This document shows positions 44,527 to 53,200 of a stretch of 64,000 bases of DNA, piece by piece. The stretch is from Sinorhizobium glycinis (GTDB lineage: Bacteria; Pseudomonadota; Alphaproteobacteria; Rhizobiales; Rhizobiaceae): NCBI RefSeq assembly GCF_001651865.1, contig NZ_LPUX01000064.1, positions 248,001 to 312,000 of the forward strand, read 5' to 3'. The notes beneath the pieces are model-generated. The model saw nothing but the letters and a program-made list of their open reading frames with translations, did no database searches and had not been told where the DNA came from. The stretch's first letter is position 1. The number at the start of each line of letters is the position of its first letter. Made by a program: the position numbers and the translations under genes.

Positions 44527-44958
44527 CTAGACGCGGCGACCGCTCGCATCGACGACGACTTCGCCGTCCTCTTTCGCGAACGCGCCTTGCTGTCCTTGCG
44601 GCAGAAGATCCAGCACGGTTTCCGACGGGCGGCACAGTCTTACCCCGAGCGGCGAAACGACGATCGGTCGGTTGATCAGGATCGGATGCTCGAGCATCGC
44701 GTCGAGGAGCTGCTCGTCGGTCAGAGCCGGATCCGAAAGCCCGAGTTCCGCAAAGGGCGTCCCCTTCTCGCGCAACAGTTCGCGCGCCGAAATGCCCATG
44801 CGTGCGATCAGTTGCTGAAGCAGGGCACGGCTCGGCGGCGTCTTCACATACTCGATCACATGCGGCTCGATGCCGGCATTGCGGATCATCGCGAGCGTGT
44901 TGCGCGAGGTGCCGCAAGCCGGATTGTGATAGATGACGATATCGACGGGATTGTTCAT
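44527..44958 (-). CDS. arsC: Arsenate reductase (glutaredoxin-coupled, ArsC)
   Basis: 143 residues with the ArsC/Spx thioredoxin fold. The catalytic Cys is in YHNPACGTSRN, with the ARELLREKGTPFAELGL and PILINRPIVVSPLGVRLCRP motifs, whose arginines bind arsenate. It reduces arsenate to arsenite using glutathione and glutaredoxin. No arsR, arsB or acr3 gene is near, so it stands alone; some members of the family have other reductase roles. Confidence 0.9.
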   Translation of the reverse strand: MNNPVDIVIYHNPACGTSRNTLAMIRNAGIEPHVIEYVKTPPSRALLQQLIARMGISARELLREKGTPFAELGLSDPALTDEQLLDAMLEHPILINRPIVVSPLGVRLCRPSETVLDLLPQGQQGAFAKEDGEVVVDASGRRV

Positions 44959-45115
44959 GCGACGTCGGGCCTTTCGAAGTGGCGCCTTCCTTTGCTCGTT
45001 CTCCGGCGGTGAGGCTCGACGACCGAGACTTTCGGCCGGAGCCCCGGGAAGGCTGCTATGCTTCCTGTAGCGCAGCGGGGCGGCGAATGCGAGGTGCTAG
45101 ATCTAGTTCTGGAGG

Positions 45116-45895
45116 TCAGGCCGCAATCCCGATCGTGTAGCTTGCCTGCAGCACCCCGCCGTCGAGCTTCTCGAAATCGAAGATGAAGTGCGAAGCCTCG
45201 CTCGAGGAGAACACCGTATCGCCGCCATTCATGGTGGCGCGCACGGGCCGCGCCGCATAGTCGGGATGCCCCTGATAGACGAGATCGCTCAAGGCATCGT
45301 CGAAAAGAAGCTGACTGACCAGCAGTTCGCGGTCGCCGAGGAGAACGCGCAGATGGATATGGACGGCGCGGCTCGGGTACCAGCCAGGATAAACCGTGAG
45401 AAAGCTGACGACGCCGTTGGCATCGCTGATCTGCCGGCCACGCAGGAAGCTCGTGCTTCTCGCCCTGGCCTCGCCCGCGTTGCACATCGCGGCCGCCTCT
45501 CCGGAATAGACGCCGCGCGCGTCCGTATGCCAGATCTCGACATCCGCTCCCTCGACCGGCTTGCAGGTCGAAGCCTCGACGAGGCGAAGGCTGACGCGGG
45601 TCGGCAACCCCGCGACGCCCTCGGTCACGTCGCTGCGGATCGGCACGTCGTTGGTGTGGCAGGGACCGAGGGTCTGGGCAAGCGTCGCGATGCATTGTGG
45701 CTCGGCCCGGAAGATCGGCTCAGGCAAGGCGCCGGAGATGCCGGCCGTGCCGCCCGCGCGGAAGTCTGATGCTTTCCAGTCGAAACTGTGGAGGGAAATG
45801 GGCGCACCGCCGCTGCCGCGCGCCATAAAGACTGCACCCGCTCCGGCCAGCAGCGCACCGCCGCCGAGAATGATCGTTCTTCTTTTCAGAGGCAT
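45116..45895 (-). CDS. Exported intradiol ring-cleavage dioxygenase
   Basis: 259 residues. The N-terminus KRRTIILGGGALLAGAGAVFMA looks like a signal or anchor, with a twin-Arg-like pair but not a full Tat motif. The catalytic domain has EIWHTDARGVYSG and PGWYPSRAVHIHLRV, which supply the two Tyr and two His iron ligands of intradiol dioxygenases. Soluble catechol and protocatechuate dioxygenases are cytoplasmic and sit with pca/cat genes; none are here. The start is the ATG at 45895; an in-frame codon at 45937 would add 14 residues. The substrate is probably an aromatic diol met outside the cytoplasm. Confidence 0.82.
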   Translation of the reverse strand: MPLKRRTIILGGGALLAGAGAVFMARGSGGAPISLHSFDWKASDFRAGGTAGISGALPEPIFRAEPQCIATLAQTLGPCHTNDVPIRSDVTEGVAGLPTRVSLRLVEASTCKPVEGADVEIWHTDARGVYSGEAAAMCNAGEARARSTSFLRGRQISDANGVVSFLTVYPGWYPSRAVHIHLRVLLGDRELLVSQLLFDDALSDLVYQGHPDYAARPVRATMNGGDTVFSSSEASHFIFDFEKLDGGVLQASYTIGIAA

Positions 45896-46145
45896 CGGAG
45901 CGCTCCTTTCGATGAGGCCAGGTGCGAGCCGACCCATATCGTAATCTCACGTCGGAGCGAAGTTACGCCTTTGTAATGGCAAAACGAAGCGGCAACTCTC
46001 GTAATGCATGTCCCCCAAGGATGCGCAGCGGCTTTGGGCCTGCGACATGGACAAAAACGATCCTCATTCCTGTGCTGTCACAGAAACGACGGCGCATCGC
46101 CAATCCCAAGCACTGTAGGAACGCGAATGCGACGTACCTTGGGTG

Positions 46146-47450
46146 TTAACGGCGCCCGCCGGAGGATTGCGCCGCGAACTGGGGAACCGGACGGGTGCCG
46201 CTGTCGAAGAGATCCGGCATCAGATCGGCCAGCCGCACGACCTTGCCGCTCCGCGCGCTTTGAAGCGCTGATATACCGCAGAGGACCGAAAGCGCCCCGG
46301 CCCGCGCGCCGGCCCGTTGCCCCAGCGGATCGGCAATGCCCGGCTTGAAGATCATGTTGCGCATGCGGTCGTCGCCGCCGTAATGCCCGCCCGGCGAATG
46401 CGGCACCTTGATGCGCTCGACGGCAGGCTGGCCCTTCGGGAAATTGCGCACGAGCAGGATGACGTCTTCCGGCGTCGTCTCCCAGGGTTGATCCTCAAAT
46501 TGACGAAGCTCGATCCTGCCCTTCGTTCCGTTGAAGGCGATGTGGTGGCCCTCGATCGGCTGGAAGGTGTTCAGCGAATAGGAGACATGGACGTCGTTGC
46601 GGTAGCGGATATTCGCGACCATCGTATCGGGAATGTCGATGTCCTCGCGGAACACGCAGCCGTCGCGGTAATAACCGTCGATCTCAGCGGGCTGTTCGTA
46701 GAGCGCGTCGAGGAACGGATCAGCCCCGATATCCAGATAGAAGTCGCAGCTTGCCTTATGGGGACACAGCTTGCAGCGCGGGCCGCGGAACGGCCCCTTG
46801 CGCCCGTACATCTGCAGCTCGGCAAAGGCGCTGACCGTTTCCGGGTCGCTGTCGAGATACCAGTTCAAAAGGTCGAAATGATGCGTCGCCTTGTGGACGA
46901 AAAGGCTGCCGGAGCGGTCCGTATAGGCGTGCCAGCGGCGGAAATAGTCGGCGCCGTGGCGAGTGTCGAGATACCAGTGGAAGTCGACAGAGGTGACGCG
47001 GCCGATCTCGCCGGCATCGATGAGTTCCTTGATGCGCGCCGCCGTCGGCGCGAAGCGGTAGTTGAAGGAGACGTCCACCCGCCGGCCGGTGCGCTTTTCC
47101 GCATCGAGAATGCGGCGGATCTTCTCGACCGTCGTCGCCATCGGCTTCTCGGTGATGACGTCGGCGCCGGATTCGAGCGCCTTCACGACGATATCGTCAT
47201 GGGTGTCGTCCGGGGTGCAGACGATCACCAGATCCGGCCGCGTTTCGGTGAGCATCGTGTCGACATCGACATAGATCGGCGCGTTGCTGGCGATCATCGT
47301 GCGGGCACGCTCCGCCCGCAACGCATTGGTGTCGGCTATCGCGACGAGATCGACGAAGCCGCGCCAACCGGCGAGAAGGTCCTTGCCCCACATGGTGGTG
47401 CCGCGGTTGCCGGTGCCGACCAGCGCAAAACGACGTTTGTCATCCATCAT
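46146..47450 (-). CDS. Gfo/Idh/MocA oxidoreductase with Cys cluster
   Basis: 434 residues. The N-terminal Rossmann motif is ALVGTGNRGTTMWG, the catalytic-type motif is DVITEKPMATT, and the C-terminal alpha/beta domain is VTSVDFHWYLDTRHGADYFRRWH ... HKATHHFDLLNWYL. An insertion carries GPRCKLCPHKASC (C-x2-C-x5-C), with another Cys in YYRDGCVFRED. The substrate is unknown; presumably a sugar or glycoside is oxidised or reduced with NAD(P). It lies 162 bases after the TIM-barrel gene on the same strand, with its own inverted repeat at 47506-47530, so it may be separately regulated. Confidence 0.82.
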   Translation of the reverse strand: MMDDKRRFALVGTGNRGTTMWGKDLLAGWRGFVDLVAIADTNALRAERARTMIASNAPIYVDVDTMLTETRPDLVIVCTPDDTHDDIVVKALESGADVITEKPMATTVEKIRRILDAEKRTGRRVDVSFNYRFAPTAARIKELIDAGEIGRVTSVDFHWYLDTRHGADYFRRWHAYTDRSGSLFVHKATHHFDLLNWYLDSDPETVSAFAELQMYGRKGPFRGPRCKLCPHKASCDFYLDIGADPFLDALYEQPAEIDGYYRDGCVFREDIDIPDTMVANIRYRNDVHVSYSLNTFQPIEGHHIAFNGTKGRIELRQFEDQPWETTPEDVILLVRNFPKGQPAVERIKVPHSPGGHYGGDDRMRNMIFKPGIADPLGQRAGARAGALSVLCGISALQSARSGKVVRLADLMPDLFDSGTRPVPQFAAQSSGGRR

Positions 47451-47505
47451 CTCTCACGCAATCCTGTCTGGAGTGGCGCCGCGCGTCCGGCGGCAAAAAG
47501 GGATC

Positions 47506-47530
47506 AACATGTAAATTTAGAATACATGTT
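47506..47530. promoter_or_regulatory. Inverted repeat upstream of the Cys-cluster oxidoreductase gene
   Basis: AACATGTA, 9 bases, TACATGTT: perfect 8-base arms. It lies 56-80 bases upstream of the start at 47450, in a 162-base AT-richer gap. It is a likely operator for an unidentified dimeric regulator. Confidence 0.5.
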
Positions 47531-47612
47531 ACTGATCGACATCCACGAAAGTCAATCGACAACCTCGGGAATTGATGCCTTGCTTGTAAGCATTATAGCC
47601 GAGTAGTATCTT

Positions 47613-48437
47613 TCAGCAGCAGCTTCGAAAGCGCTCGACGCAGGTGCCGATCACCTCCTCGGCCGGGCGCTTCCACCAGTTCTCGGCGGAGAAGATCTCG
47701 ACCTCCTGCGCCCCGAAAAAGCCCGCCGCCTCGATGTGAGCCCGGATGCCCTTGAGGTCGATGACGCCGTCCCCCATCATGCCGCGATCGGTCAGCATGT
47801 CCCTGGTCCGGACCAGCCAGTCGCAGATGTGATGCGCGAGGATCGCCTTCATCCGGCCGGCCCGGGCGATCTGGTTGGCGAGATCGGGATCCCACCAGAC
47901 ATGGTAGACGTCGATCGCCACGCCGACGCCCGGTCCGACCGCGTCACAGATATCGAGCGCCTGGCCGAGCGTGTTCACGCAGGCCCGGTCGGCCGCATAC
48001 ATCGGATGGAGCGGCTCGATCGCCAGCGGCACGCCTGCCGCGCGAGCATGCGGCAGCACGGCGGCGATCCCCTCCTCGACCATGCGGCGCGCCCGTTCGA
48101 TGTCCCTGGAACCGCCGGGCAGGCCGCCGACGACGAGGACCAGGCAATCGGCGCCAAGTGCCGCGGCCTCGTCGATCGCGCGCCGATTGTCGTCGAGCGC
48201 CTTTTCGCGGCCAGCCGCGTCCGCCGCTGGAAAAAAGCCGCCGCGGCAGAGGCCGGTCAGCTTCAGCCCGTTGGAACGGACGATGCGTACGGCCTCGTCA
48301 AGACCGATCGCCGCCACCTGGTCGCGCCAAGGAGCGATCGCCGTGATGCCGTGCTTCAGGCAGACATCCACCGCTTCGGCAAAACCGCATTGCTCGCGTA
48401 TCGTCGCAAGATTGATGGAAAGACCGTCGACCTGCAT
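47613..48437 (-). CDS. Sugar phosphate isomerase/epimerase-like TIM-barrel protein
   Basis: 274 residues of the AP_endonuc_2/xylose-isomerase-like barrel. ITAIAPWRDQV, LVLVVGGLPGGSRD, PLAIEPLHPMYAADRACVNTL, VGVAIDVYHVWWDPDL and AHHICDW hold the Glu, Asp and His metal ligands. Relatives act as epimerases, isomerases or keto-glycoside lyases. It is 20 bases downstream of the enolase-superfamily gene, in the operon that starts at 52198. Confidence 0.83.
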   Translation of the reverse strand: MQVDGLSINLATIREQCGFAEAVDVCLKHGITAIAPWRDQVAAIGLDEAVRIVRSNGLKLTGLCRGGFFPAADAAGREKALDDNRRAIDEAAALGADCLVLVVGGLPGGSRDIERARRMVEEGIAAVLPHARAAGVPLAIEPLHPMYAADRACVNTLGQALDICDAVGPGVGVAIDVYHVWWDPDLANQIARAGRMKAILAHHICDWLVRTRDMLTDRGMMGDGVIDLKGIRAHIEAAGFFGAQEVEIFSAENWWKRPAEEVIGTCVERFRSCC

Positions 48438-48457
48438 GGTGTTCTCCTCCCGCTTTT

Positions 48458-49873
48458 TCAGCCCGCCATCGAAGCCCAGTCCGGCTCGACCGCGGAGCCG
48501 AGGCCGGTGACCCTCAAGACGGATGCAAAGGTGACTTCGCCGTTCCGGATGGCGAGTCGCGCCCGCCCGCCGGCGTTCTCGTAGAGATCGCCATGGGCGG
48601 CGAGATAGGCGGCCTGCTCCGCGTTGGGCGCCCGGCCCATGCCGTCGACATAGTGATGGCCGTTGCGCTCGATGTGCCCGGCGCCGACGAGTGCTGCCAA
48701 TACGAGGTCCTGCTGCAGCCCCAAGCCGGCCTGCGTCGTCAGGTCCTCGGCTGACATGAAATAGCGGGCATGGCCGGCCTCGCCGTTCCATTTCTCGATA
48801 CGGGCGCGATTGATCAGCGAGCGATAGAAGCCCTTGCAGGATTTCGACGAGATGCCGGCATAGCCGAGTTCGCGGGCCCGCAGGAAGGATCCGACGTCGC
48901 CGTCGGACTCGTCGATCTCGAGCGGCAAGCGCTCGGCGATCGCAGCGACCGATTTCGACAGCGCATCCGCACGGGCGATCGGCTGCTCGAAGAACAGCAC
49001 GGACGCCCGCAACCGTTTCAGGCGCGGCTCGCTCTCGATCCGGTCGAGAAGGTCGGCGACCACTTCGCCGCTTTCGAACTGCTCGTTGCCGTCGAGCGTC
49101 ACCTGATACTCTTCGGGGATGCGGTCGAGCACCGCGGCGGTCGCAATCAGCCGCTCGGCATCTTCCGCGGGGCGGCCCGAGACCTTGATCTTGAAGTAGC
49201 GGTGGCCATAGGCGGCGATCACCTCGTCCAAGGTCTGCGGCAGCCCATCTTCGAGCCGTTGCGCAGGTTCCAGCTCGGTGGCGTTCAGGGCATCCGCAAG
49301 GCCGATCGTATGGCGGACGGCAAGCTTGGGCGCGGGCGCCAGCCGCGAAATGAATCGGGTGAGATCGAAGCCGGCAAGATCGGGAGCGGTGCTGTCGGTG
49401 ATACCGAGCAGATTGCCGGTCACCGCAGCCGCTGCACTGACGCCCTTCATTCGGCAGAGGGCATCGATGATGGCACGGTCGACAAGGGCCAACCCGTAGG
49501 AGGCGACAAGCGCCGGCAGGCCATGCCGTGCGGCCGCCCAGAGATGATCCGCCTCGGCGGCAGCATGGAGACCGAAGGCGGTGTTCGCCGGTAGCGATCC
49601 GAGTCCTTCGATCGCGAGAGACAGAGACCCACGAAGCTGCTCGACATTGTCTCCGGGCGACAGCGCCGGGTTCTTGTCGAACCATTTGGGCATCATCATC
49701 TCGGCCGACCAGCCGGCGGCGGAACGGCCTCTTTCATCCTCGATCCGGACCCGGACGAAGGCCTGCGGGGCGCGCTCGACCCGCGCCGCGCCGAAGCGGA
49801 AAGGAAAGCGGAAATCGACCGGCCGCTCGAAGAATTCCGCGTCAACGAGCCTGATGCGAGGGGCACCCGTCAT
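48458..49873 (-). CDS. Enolase-superfamily (mandelate racemase-like) protein
   Basis: 471 residues. The N-terminal capping domain is followed by a barrel with YFKIKVSG (Lys-x-Lys), VTLDGNEQF (metal Asp), FFEQPIARAD (metal Glu), PLEIDESDGD (third acidic region) and GISSKSCKG. The pattern fits acid-sugar dehydratases and racemases, but the exact activity cannot be read from sequence. It is longer than usual (about 370-400), with extra residues near the N-terminus. It lies 9 bases downstream of the DUF993 gene. Confidence 0.8.
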   Translation of the reverse strand: MTGAPRIRLVDAEFFERPVDFRFPFRFGAARVERAPQAFVRVRIEDERGRSAAGWSAEMMMPKWFDKNPALSPGDNVEQLRGSLSLAIEGLGSLPANTAFGLHAAAEADHLWAAARHGLPALVASYGLALVDRAIIDALCRMKGVSAAAAVTGNLLGITDSTAPDLAGFDLTRFISRLAPAPKLAVRHTIGLADALNATELEPAQRLEDGLPQTLDEVIAAYGHRYFKIKVSGRPAEDAERLIATAAVLDRIPEEYQVTLDGNEQFESGEVVADLLDRIESEPRLKRLRASVLFFEQPIARADALSKSVAAIAERLPLEIDESDGDVGSFLRARELGYAGISSKSCKGFYRSLINRARIEKWNGEAGHARYFMSAEDLTTQAGLGLQQDLVLAALVGAGHIERNGHHYVDGMGRAPNAEQAAYLAAHGDLYENAGGRARLAIRNGEVTFASVLRVTGLGSAVEPDWASMAG

Positions 49874-49882
49874 GGCCTCGCC

Positions 49883-51046
49883 TCACGCGACGCCATGGAC
49901 GGCGAGCACACGCCGCATCCGCGCCGTCGCAAGTTCCGGATCGGCGAGAGCACCGGCCCTGTCCGCCAGCCGGAAAAGTTCGGAGAGATGGGCGAGCGAG
50001 CGGGCGCTCTGTTGCCCGCCTATCATCGCGAAATGATCCTGCAATCCGTTGAGATAGGCGAGGAAAACGACGCCGGTCTTGTAGAAGCGTGTCGGCGCCT
50101 TGAAGATATGGCGCGACAGCGGCACGGTCGGCTCGAGCAATTCGAAGAACGCACCATTCCGCCCCTCGCCCAGCGCCTCCAGCGCGGCCGAGGCCACCGG
50201 CGCGATCGCATCGAATATCCCGAGAAGCGCGTCCGAATGGCCTCTCTCGTCGCCGGCGATCAGTTCGGCATAGTTGAAGTCGTCGCCGGTATACATGCGC
50301 ACGCCCTGCGGCAATTGCCGCCGCATGACGATCTCCTTCTCCTTCGAAAGGAGCGAGATCTTGATGCCGTCGACCTTGGCGGCATGCGCCTCGATAACCT
50401 TGAGGCAGGTCTTCATCGCCTCCATGTGGTCGGCATCGCCCCAATAGCCTTCGAGGGCCGGGTCGAACATCTCGCCGAGCCAATGGATGATCAGCGGCTG
50501 CTTCACCTGCGAGAGGATGCGGTCATAGACGCGGACATAGTCGTCCGGGCCTCTGGCGGCCGCGGCGAGCGCCCGGCTCGCCATCAGGATGATCCGGCCG
50601 TTCTCCGCTTCGATCGTTTCGATCTGGCTCTCATAGGCCCTGATAATCTCTTCGACCGTCACCTGCGGGCTAGGCGCCAGATGGTCGGTGCCGGCGCCGC
50701 AGGCAATCAGCGCGCCGGGGCGGCCGCGCGCCTCGGCAAGCGCCCGGCGGATGAGGTCGCGCGCCTCCGCCCAGCCGAGCCCCATGCCCCGCTGGGCGGT
50801 GTCCATCGCTTCGGCGACGCCAAGGCCGAGATCCCAGAGGCGATGGCGAAATGCGAGCGTCCGTTCCCAGTCGATCGCCGGAGTCAGCCACGGATCGTTG
50901 TCGGCGAGCGGATCGGCGACGACATGGGCGGCCGCGAAGGCGACCCGCGGAAAGGCGAACGCCTCGCGCTTCCTGAGCGGAATCGGCCGGCCGGTGAGCT
51001 CGTACCGGGCAAGCCTGCCTTCGTGGGGAAGATCGATGCTTGCCAT
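49883..51046 (-). CDS. DUF993 family protein (dihydrodipicolinate synthase-like fold)
   Basis: 387 residues. RPGALIACGAGTDHLAP, RIILMASRALAAAARGPDDYVRVYDRIL, PLIIHWLGEMFDPALEGYWG and VDGIKISLLSKEKE place it in DUF993, a barrel family related to DapA-type aldolases. The Lys in GIKISLL is at the position of the Schiff-base lysine. Function unverified; by context perhaps cleavage or dehydration of a keto-deoxy sugar acid. It lies 3 bases downstream of the first gene of the operon and 9 bases upstream of the enolase-like gene. Confidence 0.78.
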   Translation of the reverse strand: MASIDLPHEGRLARYELTGRPIPLRKREAFAFPRVAFAAAHVVADPLADNDPWLTPAIDWERTLAFRHRLWDLGLGVAEAMDTAQRGMGLGWAEARDLIRRALAEARGRPGALIACGAGTDHLAPSPQVTVEEIIRAYESQIETIEAENGRIILMASRALAAAARGPDDYVRVYDRILSQVKQPLIIHWLGEMFDPALEGYWGDADHMEAMKTCLKVIEAHAAKVDGIKISLLSKEKEIVMRRQLPQGVRMYTGDDFNYAELIAGDERGHSDALLGIFDAIAPVASAALEALGEGRNGAFFELLEPTVPLSRHIFKAPTRFYKTGVVFLAYLNGLQDHFAMIGGQQSARSLAHLSELFRLADRAGALADPELATARMRRVLAVHGVA

Positions 51047-51049
51047 GGC

Positions 51050-52198
51050 TCAGAACTCCAGTTCCGGAACGTCGAGCCAGCGGCGTTCGGCCCAGGATTT
51101 GAGGCCGAGTTCGGCAAGCTGCACGCCCTTGGCGCCGGCTTCGAGGCCGTAGGGCCAGGGCGCGTCCTCGACGACGTGGCGCAGGAACATTTCCCATTGC
51201 GCCTTGAAGCCGTTGTCGAAGACCTGCGTGTCCGGCACCTCGTCCCAGGTCTTGTAGAAATCGATCGTCTGCGGCTGGTCGGGGTTCCAGACCGGCTTCG
51301 GCGTGTTGACGCGGTGCTGGGTCCAGCATTTCGTCAGCCCCGCGACGGCCGAGCCGTGCGTCCCGTCGACCTGGAAGGTGACGAGATCGTCACGGCGCAC
51401 CCGGACCGCCCAGGAGGAGTTGACCTGCGCGATCACCCCGCCCTCGAGCTCGAATGTCGCATAGGCCGCATCGTCCGTGTCGCAGTCATAGGTCCGGCCC
51501 TGCTCGTCGACGCGGCTCGGGATGTGGGTGGCGCCGAGGCAGGAGACGGCCTTGACTTCGCCGAAGAGGTTGTCGAGCACGTAGCGCCAGTGGCAGAGCA
51601 TATCGAGAATGATGCCGCCGCCGTCGTTCTTGCGGTAGTTCCAGGAGGGCCGCTGGGCCGGCACCCCCCAATCGCCTTCGAACACCCAGTAGCCGAACTC
51701 GCCGCGCACCGAGAGGATTTTCCCGAAGAAGCCCGAATCCCTGAGCAGCGCCAGTTTGCGGAGCCCAGGCAGGAACAGCTTGTCCTGCACCACGCCGTGC
51801 TTCAGGCCGGAGGCGCGCGCCTTTCGCGCCAGCTTGACGGCAGTCCTCAGATCATCGGAGATCGGCTTTTCGCAATAGACATGCTTGCCGGCGTCAAGCG
51901 CCCTGCCGATCAGCTCGGCGCGCATCAGCGTCGTGCCGGCATCGAAGAAGATCTGGTCCTTCGAATCGGCGAGCGCCGCGTTTAGATCGGTCGACCAGCG
52001 GGCAATGTTGTGGCGTTTCGCCAGTTGCTCCATCTTGTCGCGGTTGCGTCCGACGATGATCGGGTCGATCTCCAGCCTTTCGCCGGATTGGAGCGTGATG
52101 CCGCCCTGGTCGCGAATGGCCAGGATCGAGCGCACCAGATGCTGGTTGTAGCCCATCCGGCCGGTGACGCCATGAAGAATTATCCCCAAACGTGGCAT
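51050..52198 (-). CDS. Gfo/Idh/MocA oxidoreductase, first gene of TetR-controlled operon
   Basis: 382 residues. The N-terminus MPRLGIILHGVTGRMGYNQH is a dinucleotide-binding motif, with HVYCEKPISDDL as the EKP motif. The C-terminal domain has FGYWVFEGDWGVPAQRPSWNYRKNDGGGIILDMLCHWRYVLDNLFG with the His-containing active-site helix. It probably oxidises a sugar or glycoside. The transcript starts just upstream at a promoter with a TetR-type operator (52251-52266). Confidence 0.85.
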   Translation of the reverse strand: MPRLGIILHGVTGRMGYNQHLVRSILAIRDQGGITLQSGERLEIDPIIVGRNRDKMEQLAKRHNIARWSTDLNAALADSKDQIFFDAGTTLMRAELIGRALDAGKHVYCEKPISDDLRTAVKLARKARASGLKHGVVQDKLFLPGLRKLALLRDSGFFGKILSVRGEFGYWVFEGDWGVPAQRPSWNYRKNDGGGIILDMLCHWRYVLDNLFGEVKAVSCLGATHIPSRVDEQGRTYDCDTDDAAYATFELEGGVIAQVNSSWAVRVRRDDLVTFQVDGTHGSAVAGLTKCWTQHRVNTPKPVWNPDQPQTIDFYKTWDEVPDTQVFDNGFKAQWEMFLRHVVEDAPWPYGLEAGAKGVQLAELGLKSWAERRWLDVPELEF

Positions 52199-52250
52199 GC
52201 GGTTACCTCCCTGCCAGGCTCAGCGGGAGTGGACCAGCCCTCCCACGCCA

Positions 52251-52266
52251 GTAACTAAACGGTTAC
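52251..52266. promoter_or_regulatory. TetR-type operator of the leftward sugar operon
   Basis: GTAAC TAAACG GTTAC, 5-base arms (6 with the flanking A/T). It matches GTAACCAAATAGTTAT at 53124-53139. It lies directly after the -10 of the leftward promoter. Confidence 0.65.
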
Positions 52267-52267
52267 T

Positions 52268-52296
52268 TTGTCGCAGAGAGAAAACCCACTTGTCAA
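52268..52296 (-). promoter_or_regulatory. Promoter of the leftward sugar operon
   Basis: On the minus strand TTGACA (52296-52291), 17 bases, CGACAA (52273-52268). The -35 is perfect and the -10 weak. The operator starts two bases further on, the same layout as at 53095-53139. Confidence 0.5.
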
Positions 52297-52320
52297 CATT
52301 AAAAACGACATGTCAGCGAT

Positions 52321-53001
52321 TCAGCGGCGAATGGAGGCCAAGGTGACCTGAACGATGTGGCGCTTCCAGGCCTCGAGATTTGCCTCGTCCATGAGGTCGC
52401 GGCCGAAGATCGTCGTCAGCGTGTGCTGGTTGGAGAGATAGAAATAGCCAAGTGCGGCGATCGTCAGATAGACGTTCAAGGGATCGACATCGATACGGAA
52501 CAGACCCTTCGCCTTGCCGCGATCGAGCAGGTCAGCGAGCTTGTCGATGAAACCCGAATGCAGTTCCTTGAGCCGTGTCGACTGCCGCAGCCAGCGGGCC
52601 CTGTGCAGGTTCTCGGTGCCGAGCAGGCTCAGGAACTCCGGATGATCGAGGAAGTACTTCCAGGTGAACATGGCGAGTTCCGCCACCCCCTGTTCAGGCG
52701 CCAAATCGCTGAGATTCAACGTTTTTTCTGCCGTTCGAATGCCGATGTAGGCCTCCTCGAGAACGGCGAGGTAGAGCTGCTCCTTGTCGCCGAAATAATG
52801 ATAGAGCATCCGCTTGTTGGTGCCGGCCCGTTCGGCGATCGCGTCGACCCGGGCGCCGCCGATGCCGTTCTCCGCGAACTCGACCGTCGCGGCCGCAAGG
52901 ATCGAGGCGCGCGTGCGCTCGGGATCGCGTTGCGCGGCCCGCTGCGCCCGTCCGCCATTGCCCCCCCGCCTTGCCTTCGCGCCCGCCCCTGCCTTGTCCA
53001 T
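52321..53001 (-). CDS. TetR-family repressor of the divergent sugar operons
   Basis: 226 residues. After a Gly/Arg/Ala-rich tail of about 20 residues comes the TetR HTH (RASILAAATVEFAENGIGGARVDAIAERAGTNKRMLYHYFGDKEQLY), then a helical ligand domain. GGAGGTG five bases before the ATG at 53001 decides the start; in-frame codons at 53028 and 53049 lack a site and overlap the likely promoter. It lies between the two operons it probably controls, and both carry the same operator. Confidence 0.88.
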   Translation of the reverse strand: MDKAGAGAKARRGGNGGRAQRAAQRDPERTRASILAAATVEFAENGIGGARVDAIAERAGTNKRMLYHYFGDKEQLYLAVLEEAYIGIRTAEKTLNLSDLAPEQGVAELAMFTWKYFLDHPEFLSLLGTENLHRARWLRQSTRLKELHSGFIDKLADLLDRGKAKGLFRIDVDPLNVYLTIAALGYFYLSNQHTLTTIFGRDLMDEANLEAWKRHIVQVTLASIRR

Positions 53002-53094
53002 TCCGCCACCTCCGCCACCACTTGCCATCAGCGGCAATCGATGCAACATTGTAAAAAAATCTTACAAGATAATGACACCTACGTACACAACTGC

Positions 53095-53139
53095 TTGACA
53101 GGGTCATTGCTTGTCCATAACTTGTAACCAAATAGTTAT
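53095..53139 (+). promoter_or_regulatory. Promoter and TetR-type operator of the rightward transport operon
   Basis: TTGACA (53095-53100), 17 bases, TAACTT (53118-53123), then the operator GTAACCAAATAGTTAT (53124-53139) with no gap. Repressor bound there would block initiation. Confidence 0.65.
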
Positions 53140-53200
53140 TTGTTGCAAGAGCACCATGTGACGGAACGTTGTGGAGGCGTTCCGGAGGGAGGAGGAACAG

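Noticed and set aside
44154..44549. Possible small gene beyond arsC
   Set aside because: No ribosome site, Ser/Cys/Arg-rich random composition, spans the perfect hairpin and overlaps the arsC end.
49895..51985. Open frame of 696 codons on the plus strand
   Set aside because: Antisense to the DUF993 and oxidoreductase genes. It has Arg/His/Asp-rich shadow composition, no family motif, and the minus-strand genes are clearly real.
53049..53067. TTGTAA-N7-TTACAA inverted repeat near the tetR start as a third TetR operator
   Set aside because: The half-site spacing differs by one base from the two matching operators and it lacks the GTAAC core. It may just be part of the tetR promoter (TACAAT).
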